Assembly (NCBI GenBank): GCA_903813345.2
Contig: CAIIXF020000004.1
Coordinates: forward strand, 23,315,985 to 23,379,984
Reading direction: 5' to 3'
DNA: 64,000 nt
Origin: Owenia fusiformis
Taxonomy: Eukaryota; Annelida; Polychaeta; Sabellida; Oweniidae
Part shown: positions 12,600 to 52,293 of the stretch, piece after piece
Layout: each line of letters opens with the position of its first letter
Numbering within the stretch: the first letter of the stretch is position 1
The notes under the pieces: model-generated
Told to the model about the DNA's origin: nothing
What the model saw: the letters and a program-made list of their open reading frames with translations, nothing else
Database searches by the model: none
Position numbers and translations under genes: made by a program

Positions 12600-15014
12600 T
12601 TTGGCGTTTTAATTCATTTATTTAAGCCTACATACTTTATTCATATTACTTTCCAGGCAGTTATGATTTGGTCAAATGAATGAACGAAACATCGAGATAT
12701 CAAACCGCATAATTCGATTTGTCGGACATAAAATAACACTTGAAAACACAAGACACATAGATGCAATCTCCGTAGCATTTCGTATCGTCGGTCCCCACGC
12801 TCTATCATTTCGTCGTGCGCGTGGTCATCATAAGATAAGGAGCATATATGAGGTACGGTTGATTGGACCATGGGCATTCAACAGAGTCAAGAAATTGACA
12901 GAAAAAGATTATACTGGATTATGTTGGTGCTGCCATCTTATATCGGCCCAGAACCTATGTTATGGATGTAAAACGAAATATTTTAAAGTAAGTTTAATCT
13001 GAAAATATGTCTTTGCTTGCTTTTAATTGAATATGAATATAGCAAAACATATTAACATCCAGTCTCATATTGAAAAGTTTAAAGTTAAAAATTGTGGAAC
13101 TAAATGAATTTTTAATCTTCAAGACTTGTCTGTTCAATGTGAAAATTATGTATAAAACCAAGGTGTACAATTGTGATGAAGTAATTTATATGCTGATACA
13201 GTAGAATTTATCTTAGCTTTTCAACATAGCGCCATATTTGACTTTTCAGGCTCCACTTTTATTATTCTATGCCTATATAATGTTACTGTGCAGTGCACTA
13301 CCATAAATGTACATCCTAATGAAGTGAATCATGTACCTAAAACGAGAATATTTCCTGAATAATTCCCCGGGATAATTCCCCGGTGAGAATATTATTACAC
13401 TGGGCAAAACAATATTTCCGACCTTGACCGTGCATAATTTTCATCCGGGTACTCGACTTTGAAAGGTAAAACTTTTTTCCAAAGTTTTGTGTTTTTCTTC
13501 ATAATTACAGTTCTTAGTGAGTATTTAGTTTGAATAAAACAGCACAAAAATGTTAAACAATAATTTTTAGATTTATGTAACCACATTTTTATCCTATTCG
13601 ACGTAAGAATGCTATAAAAACTGAGTTGTAAAATGAGACATTTTTTCAGCCTGGAAAATTTATTTGGATTTTTCACTCATCAACATCTTGTCTATTTTAT
13701 TGATATAGAATTCTGAGTAGATCAGCTCTATTAAAGCTATTTCACTGTTTTGGAATAAACATTCGCAATGTAACAACTATTCAAGTGAACAACACACTAG
13801 GCCTACATCTATATCCAATTTTCACCCTTCGCATTTTGGATGCAACAGGTTTAGAGTCCATTTCACTGCTTCATTTCGTCAGTAGAACCCCAAAAATAAG
13901 AAATCTGGAGACCATTGTGCAATAATATATGGAAAAGTATATTCATATTGTACATGAATGACATTTGTATATTTCAGATTTTTTAGTTTTTTGTGCAATA
14001 AGTCTGTGCCCTCTTGTAATTTGAAGAATTTCAGCCATGTTAATCTTATTGAAAATAACATGGCAGAGAATCATCTAAATATAAGAGACCACACATTTTA
14101 TAAGCCAAACTAGAGGCCACTAGATGCAATCCAAGATATACAAATGTCATTCATGTACAATAGGAATATATTTTTCCATATATTCTTGCATATAATGATA
14201 TTTTGATTATTATTTTTTATTAGGTTTTACTGACGCAATTAAACAGTGAAATGGACTCTACCTTCTTCTAATCTTAAGCCACTATATCGTGGCCTTCGTC
14301 CCAAGATAAATTCCTGCATGTTTTTTACTCTGCCAGATGTGAGTCATGTCGTGTGTTTACAGGTCATGTTTATATGTTCGCCATTTTTCACATCACAATT
14401 TGAATTGCAAGTTTTAGTCTTACTATAGACTCTAATAAGTCTTTCGCATTGCCACTGATACATGTAAAGTATGGTTCAGTCCATATCGTTTAGAAATGCA
14501 GATTGTTGTTGTGTTATATACGCAGCTGTTTCATGAGACATTTCCTCGGCTGTATTAGTCTCCTTGTTCATTTGTTACTCAATTTTGATTTTTGCAGATT
14601 TGTTTTCTAGAATATTATCAATTGACAACATTGCAATAATATTGTATAAAGATACTGCTTACGTTGAGGTGGATATCTAAAAATTTGAGCATTTCATATC
14701 AACGTAATTTTGACAAAATATATGTTTATTGCTTGTGCATTAGATATAAAAATCTTAGTGTTCTTTATTTAATGTTTCAGGTTTTGTTATGTGACGACAA
14801 AAGCACACATGCATAACCATGGAAATGTCTACAAAATACCAGAATAACAAGATAATGAACCATGTTATCAATTGACAATGTGAACTATGATAACAGAATA
14901 TTTGATGAAACACATTAAAGGTTGTACCAGCTTTGCATACGATCCAGCAAGTGTATTATATGTTCTCTTATAAACCTTACAACCAAAGGGTTGTGTACCC
15001 TTTAACAAAAACTG
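12600..15014. other. Region upstream of the NALCN start
   Basis: It contains the 13852-14262 palindrome and a tandem pair of ataattccccgg at about 13360-13382. A moderately GC-rich stretch at 12676-12985 ends in a plausible donor (ttttaaa then gtaagt), so it could be a 5' untranslated NALCN exon, but nothing proves it. The NALCN promoter is expected here or further upstream; I could not locate it. Confidence 0.35.
13852..14262. mobile_element. Palindromic MITE
   Basis: The termini agagtccatttcactg (about 13853) and cagtgaaatggactct (about 14243) are inverted copies. Inner arms 13915-13992 and 14117-14200 are also inverted copies, sharing acaaatgtcattcatgtaca. Total length is about 410 bp with no coding region. 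Confidence 0.75.
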
Positions 15015-42018
<27,004 letters not shown>

Positions 42019-42877
42019 AAATATATCTCGTATAAATTAAAGTGTAAATAGTTTATATATTGAATGTAGCAAAATGAACAGCAGATGATATAAATGCAAG
42101 AACAATATTATAGTATAGAAGGGAGGAAAGAACCCTGCTGCAACTGAGGAAGGTGGAAGGAACAGACGCATTATATAACAGAATCTGAGGAATCAAATGA
42201 AGGATCGTCTCATATACACCATGGTATAAAAAGTTTATATGTATTGTAGTGAATTAGACAGCAGATCATATAAATCCAAAACAATATTGTTGTACAGAAA
42301 GAACCCTGTAAAACTGAAGTTAAAGATGTGGAAGGAACAGTCGGATCATACAACAGAATCTGCAGATTCAAGTGAATGATTGTCTCATATACACCATGGT
42401 ATAAAAAGTTTATATGTATTGTAGTGAATTAGACAGCGGAAGGAACAAGCGGATCATACAACAGAATATGAAAAATCAAGTGTTTCATATACATTACCGT
42501 GTAAAACGTTTATATATAAGTGAAACGGACATCAGATCATATACCACAATATTATAATACAGAAAGAACCTGTAGCAACTGAGGTTGAAGCCTGGTGGAA
42601 GGAATAGGCGCATTATACAACAGATCTGCAGAAAACACTTATTGAAAAAATGTGAACCTTCAGTGTATTGACTAAAGCAGTGTACCAATTAGTATATATC
42701 AAAATATGGTGCTTTAGGTTTTTAGGATTGTGGGCTTAAAAATGTCACATAATAGTTGGCCATTCAGAAAAGCCAAATTAGCTATGACCTGGTACATTAA
42801 AGATAACATGTCATAACCCATATATATTGAAGTATTTTGGTGGGTTTATACCTTTAAAACTATGATCCAAAATGACA

Positions 42878-42883
42878 ATAAAA
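42878..42883 (+). promoter_or_regulatory. Candidate NALCN poly(A) signal
   Basis: AATAAA within gacaataaaagcag, about 860 bp after the NALCN stop and after the 3' UTR copies of exon 39. Position and orientation fit; use is not proven. Confidence 0.4.
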
Positions 42884-43239
42884 GCAGATGTTGCCATTTA
42901 CATTAAAGTGAAAAAGTCAGACTGTGCCAAGAACATCGCTATTATTCTAATGTGATCATTAAGATTGCAATGATCAAAGCAATTTTGAGTTGTAGAACCA
43001 TAATGTAGTATGTATGACTCCAAAATTTGTTTTACAGGGGGCGGGAACCCGTGAAGTATTTTTGTTTGAAAACCAGGTAGTTGTAGTTTTATTTGATGGT
43101 ATGTGAAAGTTTTGTAGAGTTTTCTTACCTGGCAATAAGGTCACCACCTTCCCAGTATATCGGGGAAACATTCCATTGTTATACTTGACAGCCATCTATC
43201 TAGTGTTTCTAGAATGTGGGATTAATCAAGAAAATGTTG

Positions 43240-43710
43240 TGATTTTGAACAAAAAATCTGTGCTAAGGGGTGGCATCAAAAGTTCAATGTCTGATAGGAA
43301 ACTAAATAAATCTAGTTTTGAGTTGGACCCCCCCCCCTCCCCCTCAAAACTAAATACAATGAAAGTTGATCGCGGACTTTTCACATGTTTTAGCGACTCA
43401 ATTTGGACTTTCATGGGGCCAGTACTATAACTTATTTATGATTCTTAAAACATGTGCCAACAACAATAGGCATAATATTCCATGTTGCATGCATCTTGGT
43501 GAAGAAGGCATCTGGTAAAGTATTTATTTTTAAACCATTCCAAGGCATTTCGAGTCGAAATTGCGAAAAATTTAAATGTTGAAATTTGTCGGATAGCAAA
43601 CTGAAATAGCGTTGACCCCCTCCCCCCAAACTAGATTTATTTAGTTTTCTATCAGACATTGATCTTTTGATGCCTCCCCTAACTCCACTTTGTTGAAAAA
43701 CTCGAGTTTG
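43240..43710. mobile_element. Inverted-repeat element with C/G-rich inner arms
   Basis: gatgcctcccctaactcc near the right end is the complement of the left 'ggggtggcatc'. tctgataggaaactaaataa (left) pairs with its complement around 43640 (right). Arms are about 70 bp around about 270 bp. Poly(C) runs lie at the inner ends of both arms. Confidence 0.65.
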
Positions 43711-44369
43711 GGTGTCAATCTTTTAGAAGCAAGTTGTTGCCTCACCAACCTGAGATTTTAAAAGCGTCTTTAACAACGAAAGTCTTTAACCTCATTTGCA
43801 CACACTTGAAAATGAGAAAAAAATTGAAAAATTGGCATATTTAGACCGATTTTGGTCTGAATTGTGAAAATGAGAATTTTAGACCCAATTGAGAAAAAAT
43901 TCGGTGGAGAACAATGTGCCATTGAATGTTTCCCAATGTATCGGAAGCGTGATAATCCTATTGACAGATGAAGTACTAAAAAATGTTGACAGAGAACAAA
44001 ATAAAACTAAATCTACCTAATTTTTTAACAAGATGGCGTTTTTTATTGTATTTCCTGTGTACGCGACGAAAATACTCTACGCATTTCCACCCCTTGATTT
44101 ATAGACCTCAAAACGAAAATGTGTGTAGCTCTTTTTGTATTGCCTGTTTAAAAGTATAAAATAAATTATTTAAAATATTAAAAGACGTTGGTTATGATCC
44201 ATAGCAGCATGTATTATACAGGGTGGTCAAAAAATGGAAACCCTGCATTTTCCTTATATCTTTGTCACTTTAAAAAAATACTCCCTGATATTTCACTTTG
44301 TACATCATTCAATTTCCAAATACCCTACCATATTTCATGACCATCCGACTAATAGTCACAATTTTACAG

Positions 44370-46925
44370 TTCTTTGAATAACATGCTTCAGATTTGGCCA
44401 TCATCGCGCTGTAGGCAAAACAGCACATTTGTCAATGACCCGAATGCATTCCTCAGCAGGTATGGCCTGTATGACACGAATGATCTCACTTTTGATGTTT
44501 GCAATTCGCGTGAGAATAACTTTGTACTAACTGCCATTTTCAAAAAAATTGAGATAGACATGGAATTTTACTATTTGAAACACAGGCTTTCATCTCAGAT
44601 ACATGCCCCATCTCAATTCCCTCTCATTAAGCTAGAATTCAGTGTGAAATTGTACCATCTCCAGACAAACAGCTTATTTCTAATTTCAAATTGTCATATC
44701 TGATATCAACTGTTTCAACCAATCAACTCTCTAAGAATTGGTCATGTGACTTGCAAAACTTGGAGTTATAACAATCTTATATTAAAACGAAGTATGCCAA
44801 TATGCATGTTATTGTATCTAGAATGAAATAATGTTTTGTAACACAATACCATGCCAGTTTGCATGCCTGGCCTTTCATGTTTTAGTTTTAGAACTATTAC
44901 AAGTAGATCAAAAAAATAAAATGATACAGTATGTGTAATCCCATGCATATTCAAATTATATGCCCTCAATTACTCTTTGTAATATGGATGCTCATTGGAT
45001 TATTCATGGCCACATGATATGAAATAGAATTACTAATTTCCTCGAAAACCTAAATCCTTGCTACCAGGGAAGATGAAAAGTACAAATGACCAGTTAATTA
45101 GATCATGTGAGCAGTCAAAAGTACCCTTTATCTTCCCTGCTACCAGGTCTTATAGGGGTTTGAATGGCCAAATGCACTAGAAATGCATATACGAAGCTGT
45201 CATCATTAAATGTTGAAAATGAAAGACTACTTATTTGTCTCTTCAAAAAGAGTACATAATAATAGGTTATATACTAGATATAGTAATCAAAACAAATAGT
45301 AACTGTCATATTTTGCAATTACATTGCTCAAAGGCAATCACTGTCTGTATACTATTGAAATCTCTTTCAAAATGATGTTTTATAGTTTGTGGAAAAAAGC
45401 TAAATCTATTTAAACTAGCTTTAACTTTTACCGACCATACACTATATCAATAAGGAGTTATCTTCATGTTAGTATAGTCCCTTAAAACACTTATTTTATT
45501 TTCTCTTCATCTATGATTTACTTCGCGCTTTTCACTGAACATCTGGGATCTTTTTAGTTATTTTATTACTAGTATGTTTTTCAGATTTGTCCTTTCTTTT
45601 GCATTTTTGGGATCATTGTTTTTAGATCATCTACATTGTATTTTGGAAAAGTAACAAATTGGTTCAATTTCTTTACAAAGAGCCACTCTTAGTCTCCACG
45701 TCTACAATTGCTTCAATTCCCAATTGTACTCCACAGAGTAGCAAACAACAGAAAATGAATGGATAATGATAGCTGCATCCCAATGAACAAACTGTGATTA
45801 CCTAAATCGAGGTTTCATCACTTTCATTAATCTAAAATGAATTAGAAATTATTTTTCTATTTTCAAATTTCTTCCATGTGCATGTAATAAAAATTGGTTA
45901 TGTCTTAGGCCCTAAGGATCTGAAACCTGCTGGTCAAAATGGAATTACGGACCAGTTGCAATGTTATTCTCCTATACCCAGTGAAAAAATCAACTGGTCT
46001 GTATCAAAAATAATCTGATAATGACCAGCGGACCGGTGTGAAAGAAATTATGGTCCCCTGGGAATTATGGTCCCCTTTCTTAACGGCCCTGATTGTGTAT
46101 AAGATAATAAGGGAAAGAGTTGTATTTAGGTCACCATATAAATCAATGGAGAGTAGGACCATAATTTGATGGGACCTCCTACCCTTTTACACCTGCCCTT
46201 AGGGGCTACATTGTAATGTGCTGGGAGGTTTAGGCTACAGGGTTTATACCGAGGGAAATATGTGGGGGACCGTATTAGCATCATTGGTTTCAATGCATTG
46301 TACTTCTGCCATAGTTTCAAAGGCAATAAATTCTTTTTGAAGGGTGTCCAGGGATTCCAAAATTAAGAAATAATTGTACTTATTTGAGAAATTGATTTTA
46401 AAGTTTTATAAATTGAATTTTCTTTATTTTATTAAATAATATTCTTTGGTTTTTGAAGATTGTTTTTACAAAGCAAAACATTATTTTTCATTCTAGATAC
46501 AATAACAGGCATATTGGCATACTTTGTTTTAATATAAGATTGTTATAACTCCAAGTTTTGCAAGTCGCATGACCAATTCTTAGAGAGTTGATTGGTTGAA
46601 ACAGTTGATATCAGATATGACAATTTGAAATTAGAAATAAGATGTTATTCCGGTGGGAAATTGTATCAACTCCATTTTCATAGTTTTAAAAAAGGATCTT
46701 GTAAATTTTTTCAAGGTATGATATTTCATATAAGATATCTCTAGGGTGAGACCAGGTGACATACAAAAAATCAAGTTTCACATAGCAATACTAAGTAAGA
46801 TACAGACCTCTAAACTTTCAAACCTTGATTTCTCAGTTCCGTAAAAATGTGAGATAGTACAAAGTTATTCTCATGCGACGAATTGTCCTGAGGTCATTCT
46901 CATATACTCTATCTCTGCCATATCC
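44370..46925. repeat. Long inverted repeat, arms about 450-480 bp
   Basis: Left arm about 44370-44850 and right arm about 46470-46925 are inverted and clearly alignable (for example caaaacttggagttataaca versus tgttataactccaagttttg, and gagaataactttgtacta versus its complement near 46865). About 1.6 kb of unique-looking sequence, including the half MITE at 46031, separates them. A related single segment lies at about 57400-57490. No transposase ORF is visible. Confidence 0.75.
46031..46196. mobile_element. Single arm of the 4246-4613 foldback family
   Basis: Starts ccggtgtgaaagaaattatg and ends cctcctacccttttacacct, matching the right half of the palindrome at 4246-4613 with few differences. 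It shows that one arm can exist alone, so the palindrome is probably a head-to-head dimer of this unit. Confidence 0.8.
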
Positions 46926-48302
46926 CCACAGGTACTAGTAGGGACATTTTAGACGATGAGTACAGGTTTCCTCACAACGCAAGTATTATTAGCCACATTC
47001 TACAATCATCAATCAATAATATGAAATAAAAATATAAATGAGATACAAACAATTAAAGGTTTATGATCATTTATTTCGTCATACTCGTATATTATAGAAT
47101 CTTTATTGACAATTATCCCAATGGACAAGTGCAGTAGGGATAAAATACCGACCTCCGTCCGTTTGTCTGTCTGTCTTTCTGTCTGTATGTCCATCAAGAT
47201 TTTACCTAGTTTTTGAGCTTTCACTTTAAAGAAAGTTGCTCAAGGTGACCAGAAAACTTAACGGGAGGTAACAGATGTCATGCCTTTCTTTTGCGGTACT
47301 TTTACATGCATCAATATGGTTTGATATAATCAATCAATTCTGTTTTTACTCTTTCTCTGATCTTGTCGTTTTAACATTTTCATTCAGACATAACACGATA
47401 TATTGATGGGTCAAAATGTTCTCTGATGCCGCAAATGATGATTGTTATTAGTGACAACAGAAATGAACGATTGTAAAATGCTGGAAGCATGAATTTCAAA
47501 AAGCTTCAAAAGGGGTCCAACTTCGCAATAACAGTTAGTTTGAATTTCAAACCTACCAGCTAGGATGAAATGGTTGAAAATCAAGAATTGTGAGTCTCAC
47601 ACTGCACCGTCTTTCTTCAAACTTGTTCCGTTCTAAGCAAAACAAAAATACCTTTCTGTTGGTGCATTTCGCAAATTTTCATAGATTACAACTACAAGTT
47701 ATCTCGCCTCGTTATTATCTTTCCTCAGTTTCGCCCACGGGCGCACATTACTACCCTCCATAGCTGCGTCTACATATTTGGGCATTAAAAAAGCAGCAGT
47801 TACTAAATCACCCGAACACCTGTTCAAAATTGATCAATACGTCCCGCTGAGTCTATGACTCCAAACGAGTTTCACTAAACATTTTGTCTATAATTTTGTC
47901 TGTTTGTAGGTTTGCCGTGGTCGATTCTAAGCATTAAAAGACTTGTGTTTTAAGATTGATCTTGTCTTTTCCATTAATACCCCGTCTTCAGTTATAGCAT
48001 GCATGCGATTGTAGAATACAGGTAAAGCTCAACATACACCAATGGGGCACGATGGGACTTCCATGGAAGTAGATTTAGCATTTCGTGAGACCGTGTAGGG
48101 CTTCATGAGATCCGGGCATGGTACTCTGTCGCACTTTACCCAATCGAAGCCCACGAGGTCCACCGTAGGACTCGTCGGGATTCTATGGATGGGGCAGAGT
48201 CCCAGGAAGTTCATTCTTTCCATGGGGCATCGTGGGACTTTTGATCATGTGATATGTAAGGTGATTTGAGATCAAAATGGCCGCCGCATAATCTTTAAAC
48301 TA
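46926..48302. other. Intergenic
   Basis: It contains a tetranucleotide-type microsatellite (tgtctgtctgtctttctgtc) at about 47163-47193. A pair of atggggcacgatgggacttc-like segments lies at about 48043 and 48221. Nothing coding is recognised. Confidence 0.5.
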
Positions 48303-48866
48303 AGTTGAGTTACACTTATCCCGTACCAGGACTATAGTCCTGCGAACGTCTTATTCTTTTGCTTGTACGACAACATGGGAGAATTTTCTACGCTTCTTAC
48401 ACTTAAGATACCTATTTCAATAGATTCCTTGGTATTTTAGCATTCTTTTCGTGTAGTTGAATCCACAATTGTCTGGGTTATCGGCAGAACAAAGAAATTT
48501 TCGTTTTTGATCGCAATAATTGTGTGTAGTATTTAACTTATTTCAACGTCAAATTCTTCCATTTATTGGTTATCCGGCCCACTCCCGGGGGGTCAGTCAA
48601 ACGGGGAATTCCCTTTTAAATCCAACCGCCATCTTGGAAAGTGATGGAATATCTCTCGCTGAAAAAGAAAAATGTTCCCATTCTGCCGATATGCCCAAAC
48701 AATTGTGGATTCAACAACACGAAAAGAATGCTAAAATACCCAGGAATCTATTGAAGTAGGTATCTTAAGTGTAAGGGGCGTAGATAATTCTCCCAAGTTG
48801 TAATCGTACAGGCAAAAGAATAAGACGTTCGCAGGACTATAGTCTTGGCACGGGATAAAGTTACAC
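48303..48866. mobile_element. Foldback element, arms about 190 bp
   Basis: The left arm (gtcctgcgaacgtcttattc at about 48336) and right arm (its complement at about 48825) are mirrored through to the inner segment around caattgtctgggttatcggc and its diverged complement at about 48685. The ends read acacttatcccgtaccagga and cttggcacgggataaagtta. The 79-codon open frame inside is incidental. Confidence 0.75.
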
Positions 48867-49352
48867 TATTTCCGTGGGACTCAATTGATCATGGTAGGAC
48901 TCTTCATGGTGTGATCCTATATATTTGGATTATATTATGTGAAAAAATCAGTAAGAAAGGATAAAAAATGGCAAAAATAGAGCCAACGGTCCAGAAATTC
49001 CTGATCATCCCTCGTAGTGTATAATCAAAAAGCATCAATGGTATATTTTAGATAGAAAGCTTCAACACATTTCATTGCAACACATAGATCTGACGTGGCG
49101 TATTGATAGATAGATTCTTTGAAATGATATCATTCCTCGAAAAAGGAAAACCTGATTTGAAAAGCGATCTATATTCCTTTTAATGACCGCCATTTATGTT
49201 TCAGACAATTTTTTAAAATTTCAAAACGTGTATCATTTAGAGCAATATATTGGGCACATTTTCTAAAAAATTCAAAATATTCTGTTCAGTGACCTTACCC
49301 AAGGTCGACCTTTTAGCTATTTGTCAGTCACATTTTTAGAGGGCTGAAAAGT

Positions 49353-49478
49353 TAATATAGTGCGCTCACTTTCGTAGATTTTGCATCTCAAAACAAAGTG
49401 CAGCTCATCTTCAACACAATTATCTGAACATTTTGTACATATGCGTTCTTCTACTTTTTTTTCTTATATTTATCTGAA
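49353..49478 (-). pseudogene. Second non-LTR retrotransposon C-terminal fragment
   Basis: Minus strand reads RYKKKKVEERICTKCSDNCV then EDELHFVLRCKIYESERTIL, about 95% like 31509-31799 over the shared part. It ends 20 bp before the ATG of the BtaA-like gene, so a retrotransposon scar forms part of that gene's immediate upstream sequence. Confidence 0.75.
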
Positions 49479-49497
49479 ATAAAATAGATTCAGCAAC

Positions 49498-51914
49498 ATG
49501 TTGATTTCAGTAGTGTCAAAGATTAGATCAAAATTGTGTCAGAAATTTGATTCTGGTCTAAGATACTACTCTCATTCTAAGCACGTGAGTGGATTTAGTG
49601 ATGGATATGAAGCTGGGAAAATATTATTTAGTCAGGTAGGTACAGTTAAAAGCTGTCGTGAGAGAATAGAAATAACTTCACTTTTTATATGTATATCCTC
49701 AATCTTGAATGGATACGGGATTACTTAAAGGGTTCCGATAAGCTTCCCGTATGAAATGAAAATCTCCCTTTTATAAATGTGTGACGATCTATACTGTACC
49801 AATGTTATATAAAAGTTAGAGGTGTTGACACAACGACCTCGAGCCTTTGAACCCTTGAGTATTATTCCGGGATCGAGCCTTTTATACTAAATGGTGAGCA
49901 ACACCAGAAACGAGCGTTCGATTTGCTAAACGATATGCGTCACCCTTTAACAGAGGGTGCTATGGAAAAGGTACAAGACAAAAGATATGAGTTTAGAATT
50001 TGTGTGATGATTGATTGGAATCAAGATTTATCAATGCAATCAATAAGGGAATACAGTACACAGCCTTTATATTTTTCTTTTTTTTCACTAGTATTTTGCC
50101 TACCATTCAAACCTGTCCATGGCTAGTTAAGTGTCATGAAATGCTTAATTGCCTATACAGCCTACATGATATAACTTGATACACTTCATTCATTTAGAAA
50201 AATATCACTTTGCCCCCAAAATCATCGAACCATGGCACTATTAGGTATTACTCCACAAAGGGCACTGTTAAAGAGATAGAATATACTTTAAATTAGCAAA
50301 ACCCCATATGGTGATGTTTTTTAGATCAAGATTTATCTTTGCAATTACCAGGCAGAGTGTCTTGAAAAACAGAATATTTCAACTTCACTCCGGAATAGCC
50401 TGACAACGGTAAAGTCAGATACCGTTGTCACAAATGGCGGACAGAACCGTGGCTTCAATTCTTCAATCACTTGGTCCTCGTTTCATGGGACTTTTTCGTC
50501 GCTAATTCTGTGCATGTATTAAGCTCTTGTGATATCATATCATATGAAATCCCAATTTCGATAAAATTGGGTCGTGAATCAATACAACAATATAGCGTCT
50601 TCGATATCGTCAATGACAACGGGAACATTATGTGTGGCCTCTTAAAGATAAGTTTAAATGAATTCACTATTTTTCAAACAAAAAGTCCTTCAAAAACCTC
50701 TTTTGAAAGCAAAAGTTGCACATATCACACTTTTATAACATTCGGGGTAAGACTACAATATAGGACAAAGTGAAATATGGGGTCTTAAAGATATTGCCTT
50801 AAAACAACATTATATTTATTATAAAATTAAAGTATATTTTGCATTCCAGAATTACATTGACATGTGCAAGATAAATACAATCATGGACATAAAACCTGGT
50901 GATAAAATTCTAACAGTAGCTGCAAGTGGAACCCATGCACTTTCCAAACTTCTTGCCGATCCTGAAGAAGTCGTTGCAGTTGACATCAGTCGCCCTCAAC
51001 TACACATGTCAAAGCTTCAAGCGACTGCCATTAAGTTGCTTTCAAGAGAGGAGTTTTGCAAGTTTATAGGCATTAACAGAAAGAGTACCCCTTCAAAAGA
51101 AAGAATAAAAATGTATAGATATGTCAGGTCTGCTCTGGAAACCGATACTAGGACCTTTTGGGACAGAGCTATAGACGACATCGGAAATGGTGTAATTTAT
51201 TGTGGAGAACATAATAAAGCATGGTGTGAACCATTGCTGGATATTCTACCTAATATTCACGACGAAGCGACAATTCAAAAGTTCCTGGCACTTGGGAATG
51301 ATATGGATGAGCAAATTCATTTTTACGATGAAATTTGGAACACACCGATGTGGCGCTTGAAATATGAAGAAATGTCACGTAACAATTCATCTTTTTCAAA
51401 AATGAATGAGACATTTGAGGATGTTGGTATTAATCATGAGAAAATGTCTTTAAATCTATTTGATCGCTGGATTAGACATGTTCCAAATAACAAAAATGAA
51501 TTCCTAGAAGTGCTCCTCACTGGAGAATCCACTGGAGCATGCCGACTGAATTCTTATCTTAGAGATAGTAACTATGAGTTCATAAAGGAACGTTTGCCTA
51601 GAGTGAAATGGGTTGAGAGGGACATGATAGAATATCTGAAAGAGTTTGCATCTAAGAGGAATTTTGTAAAATTTGATGGTGTTAACCTTTCTACCGTTCC
51701 TGTTTACAATGGCCGAATACCTGACATAGTGTGTGACATGATGAGTAACGCAGTTGCAATATGCAACAGGGGTGCCAAGCTTGTATATTACACACCATTC
51801 ATAGAGTTGAGAATTCAATTCCCAAAGAAGATGATTGAAAATGGTGAGTTAACATATGACGGGCAAGATCTGTCATGTGGTATTCTTACTCCTAGAGTTG
51901 CCACCGTGCAATAA
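49498..51914 (+). CDS. BtaA-like (DUF3419) SAM-dependent 3-amino-3-carboxypropyl transferase
   Basis: Exon 1 is 49498-49635 (46 codons), exon 2 is 50850-51914; both borders are phase 0 (gtaggt donor, gcattccag acceptor), giving 400 residues. The BtaA family moves the aminocarboxypropyl group of S-adenosylmethionine to diacylglycerol in betaine-lipid synthesis. Visible family marks: ILFSQNYIDMCKINTIMDIK before the SAM fold; motif I DKILTVAASGTHALSKLL followed by EEVVAVDISRPQLHMSKLQA (Asp binding SAM ribose); YRYVRSALETDTRTFWDRAI; NEFLEVLLTGESTGACRLNS with YLRDSNYEFIKERLPRVKW; then FDGVNLS and CNRGAKLVYYTPF. There is no fused BtaB methyltransferase domain. BtaA motif I is usually S-(A/G)-G-C-N; here it is A-S-G-T-H, so activity and substrate are uncertain. 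ATG 49498 could instead be exon interior, since atgttgatttcag resembles an acceptor. Confidence 0.8.
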
Positions 51915-52287
51915 GAACAACGAAACAAATTGGACTAGAGTTCTTGTTGTAGATTAGACAAGTAATAAGGCCAAATTTCATCCTCATCCTCATTTCAGTG
52001 AAAAGTTTTCAACAACAATATATTTATATCACTTGCGTGACTTTTTCAACACTTCTAAAAAAGTTTGGGCAAAATCTCCATTGATGCAATATTAAAATTT
52101 TTAAAACATTGGTTCATTTATTCAACAATCAAAATTTTCATGATTTCGCAATACGTACATTAACAGGGTCATATTATGCCATTTAGATTTTAGAGAGTCG
52201 ACCAACACGTTTTGATAAATCATGGAATTAAGTGACTATTGTAAGTTTTTAACAATCAAGCCCATGGCAGCCTGGTCAAAACAGATC

Positions 52288-52293
52288 AAATAA
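52288..52293 (+). promoter_or_regulatory. Candidate poly(A) signal of the BtaA-like gene
   Basis: AATAAA within atcaaataaaaac, about 375 bp after the stop. Position is plausible only. Confidence 0.35.

Noticed and set aside
12676-13002. 108-codon open frame upstream of NALCN
   Set aside because: No recognisable domain; if transcribed it is more likely a 5' untranslated exon of NALCN.
48520-48759. 79-codon open frame
   Set aside because: It lies inside the 48303-48866 foldback element and shows no conserved motif.
50471-50773. 100-codon open frame
   Set aside because: It lies in the intron of the BtaA-like gene, between two in-phase exons, and is not recognisable.
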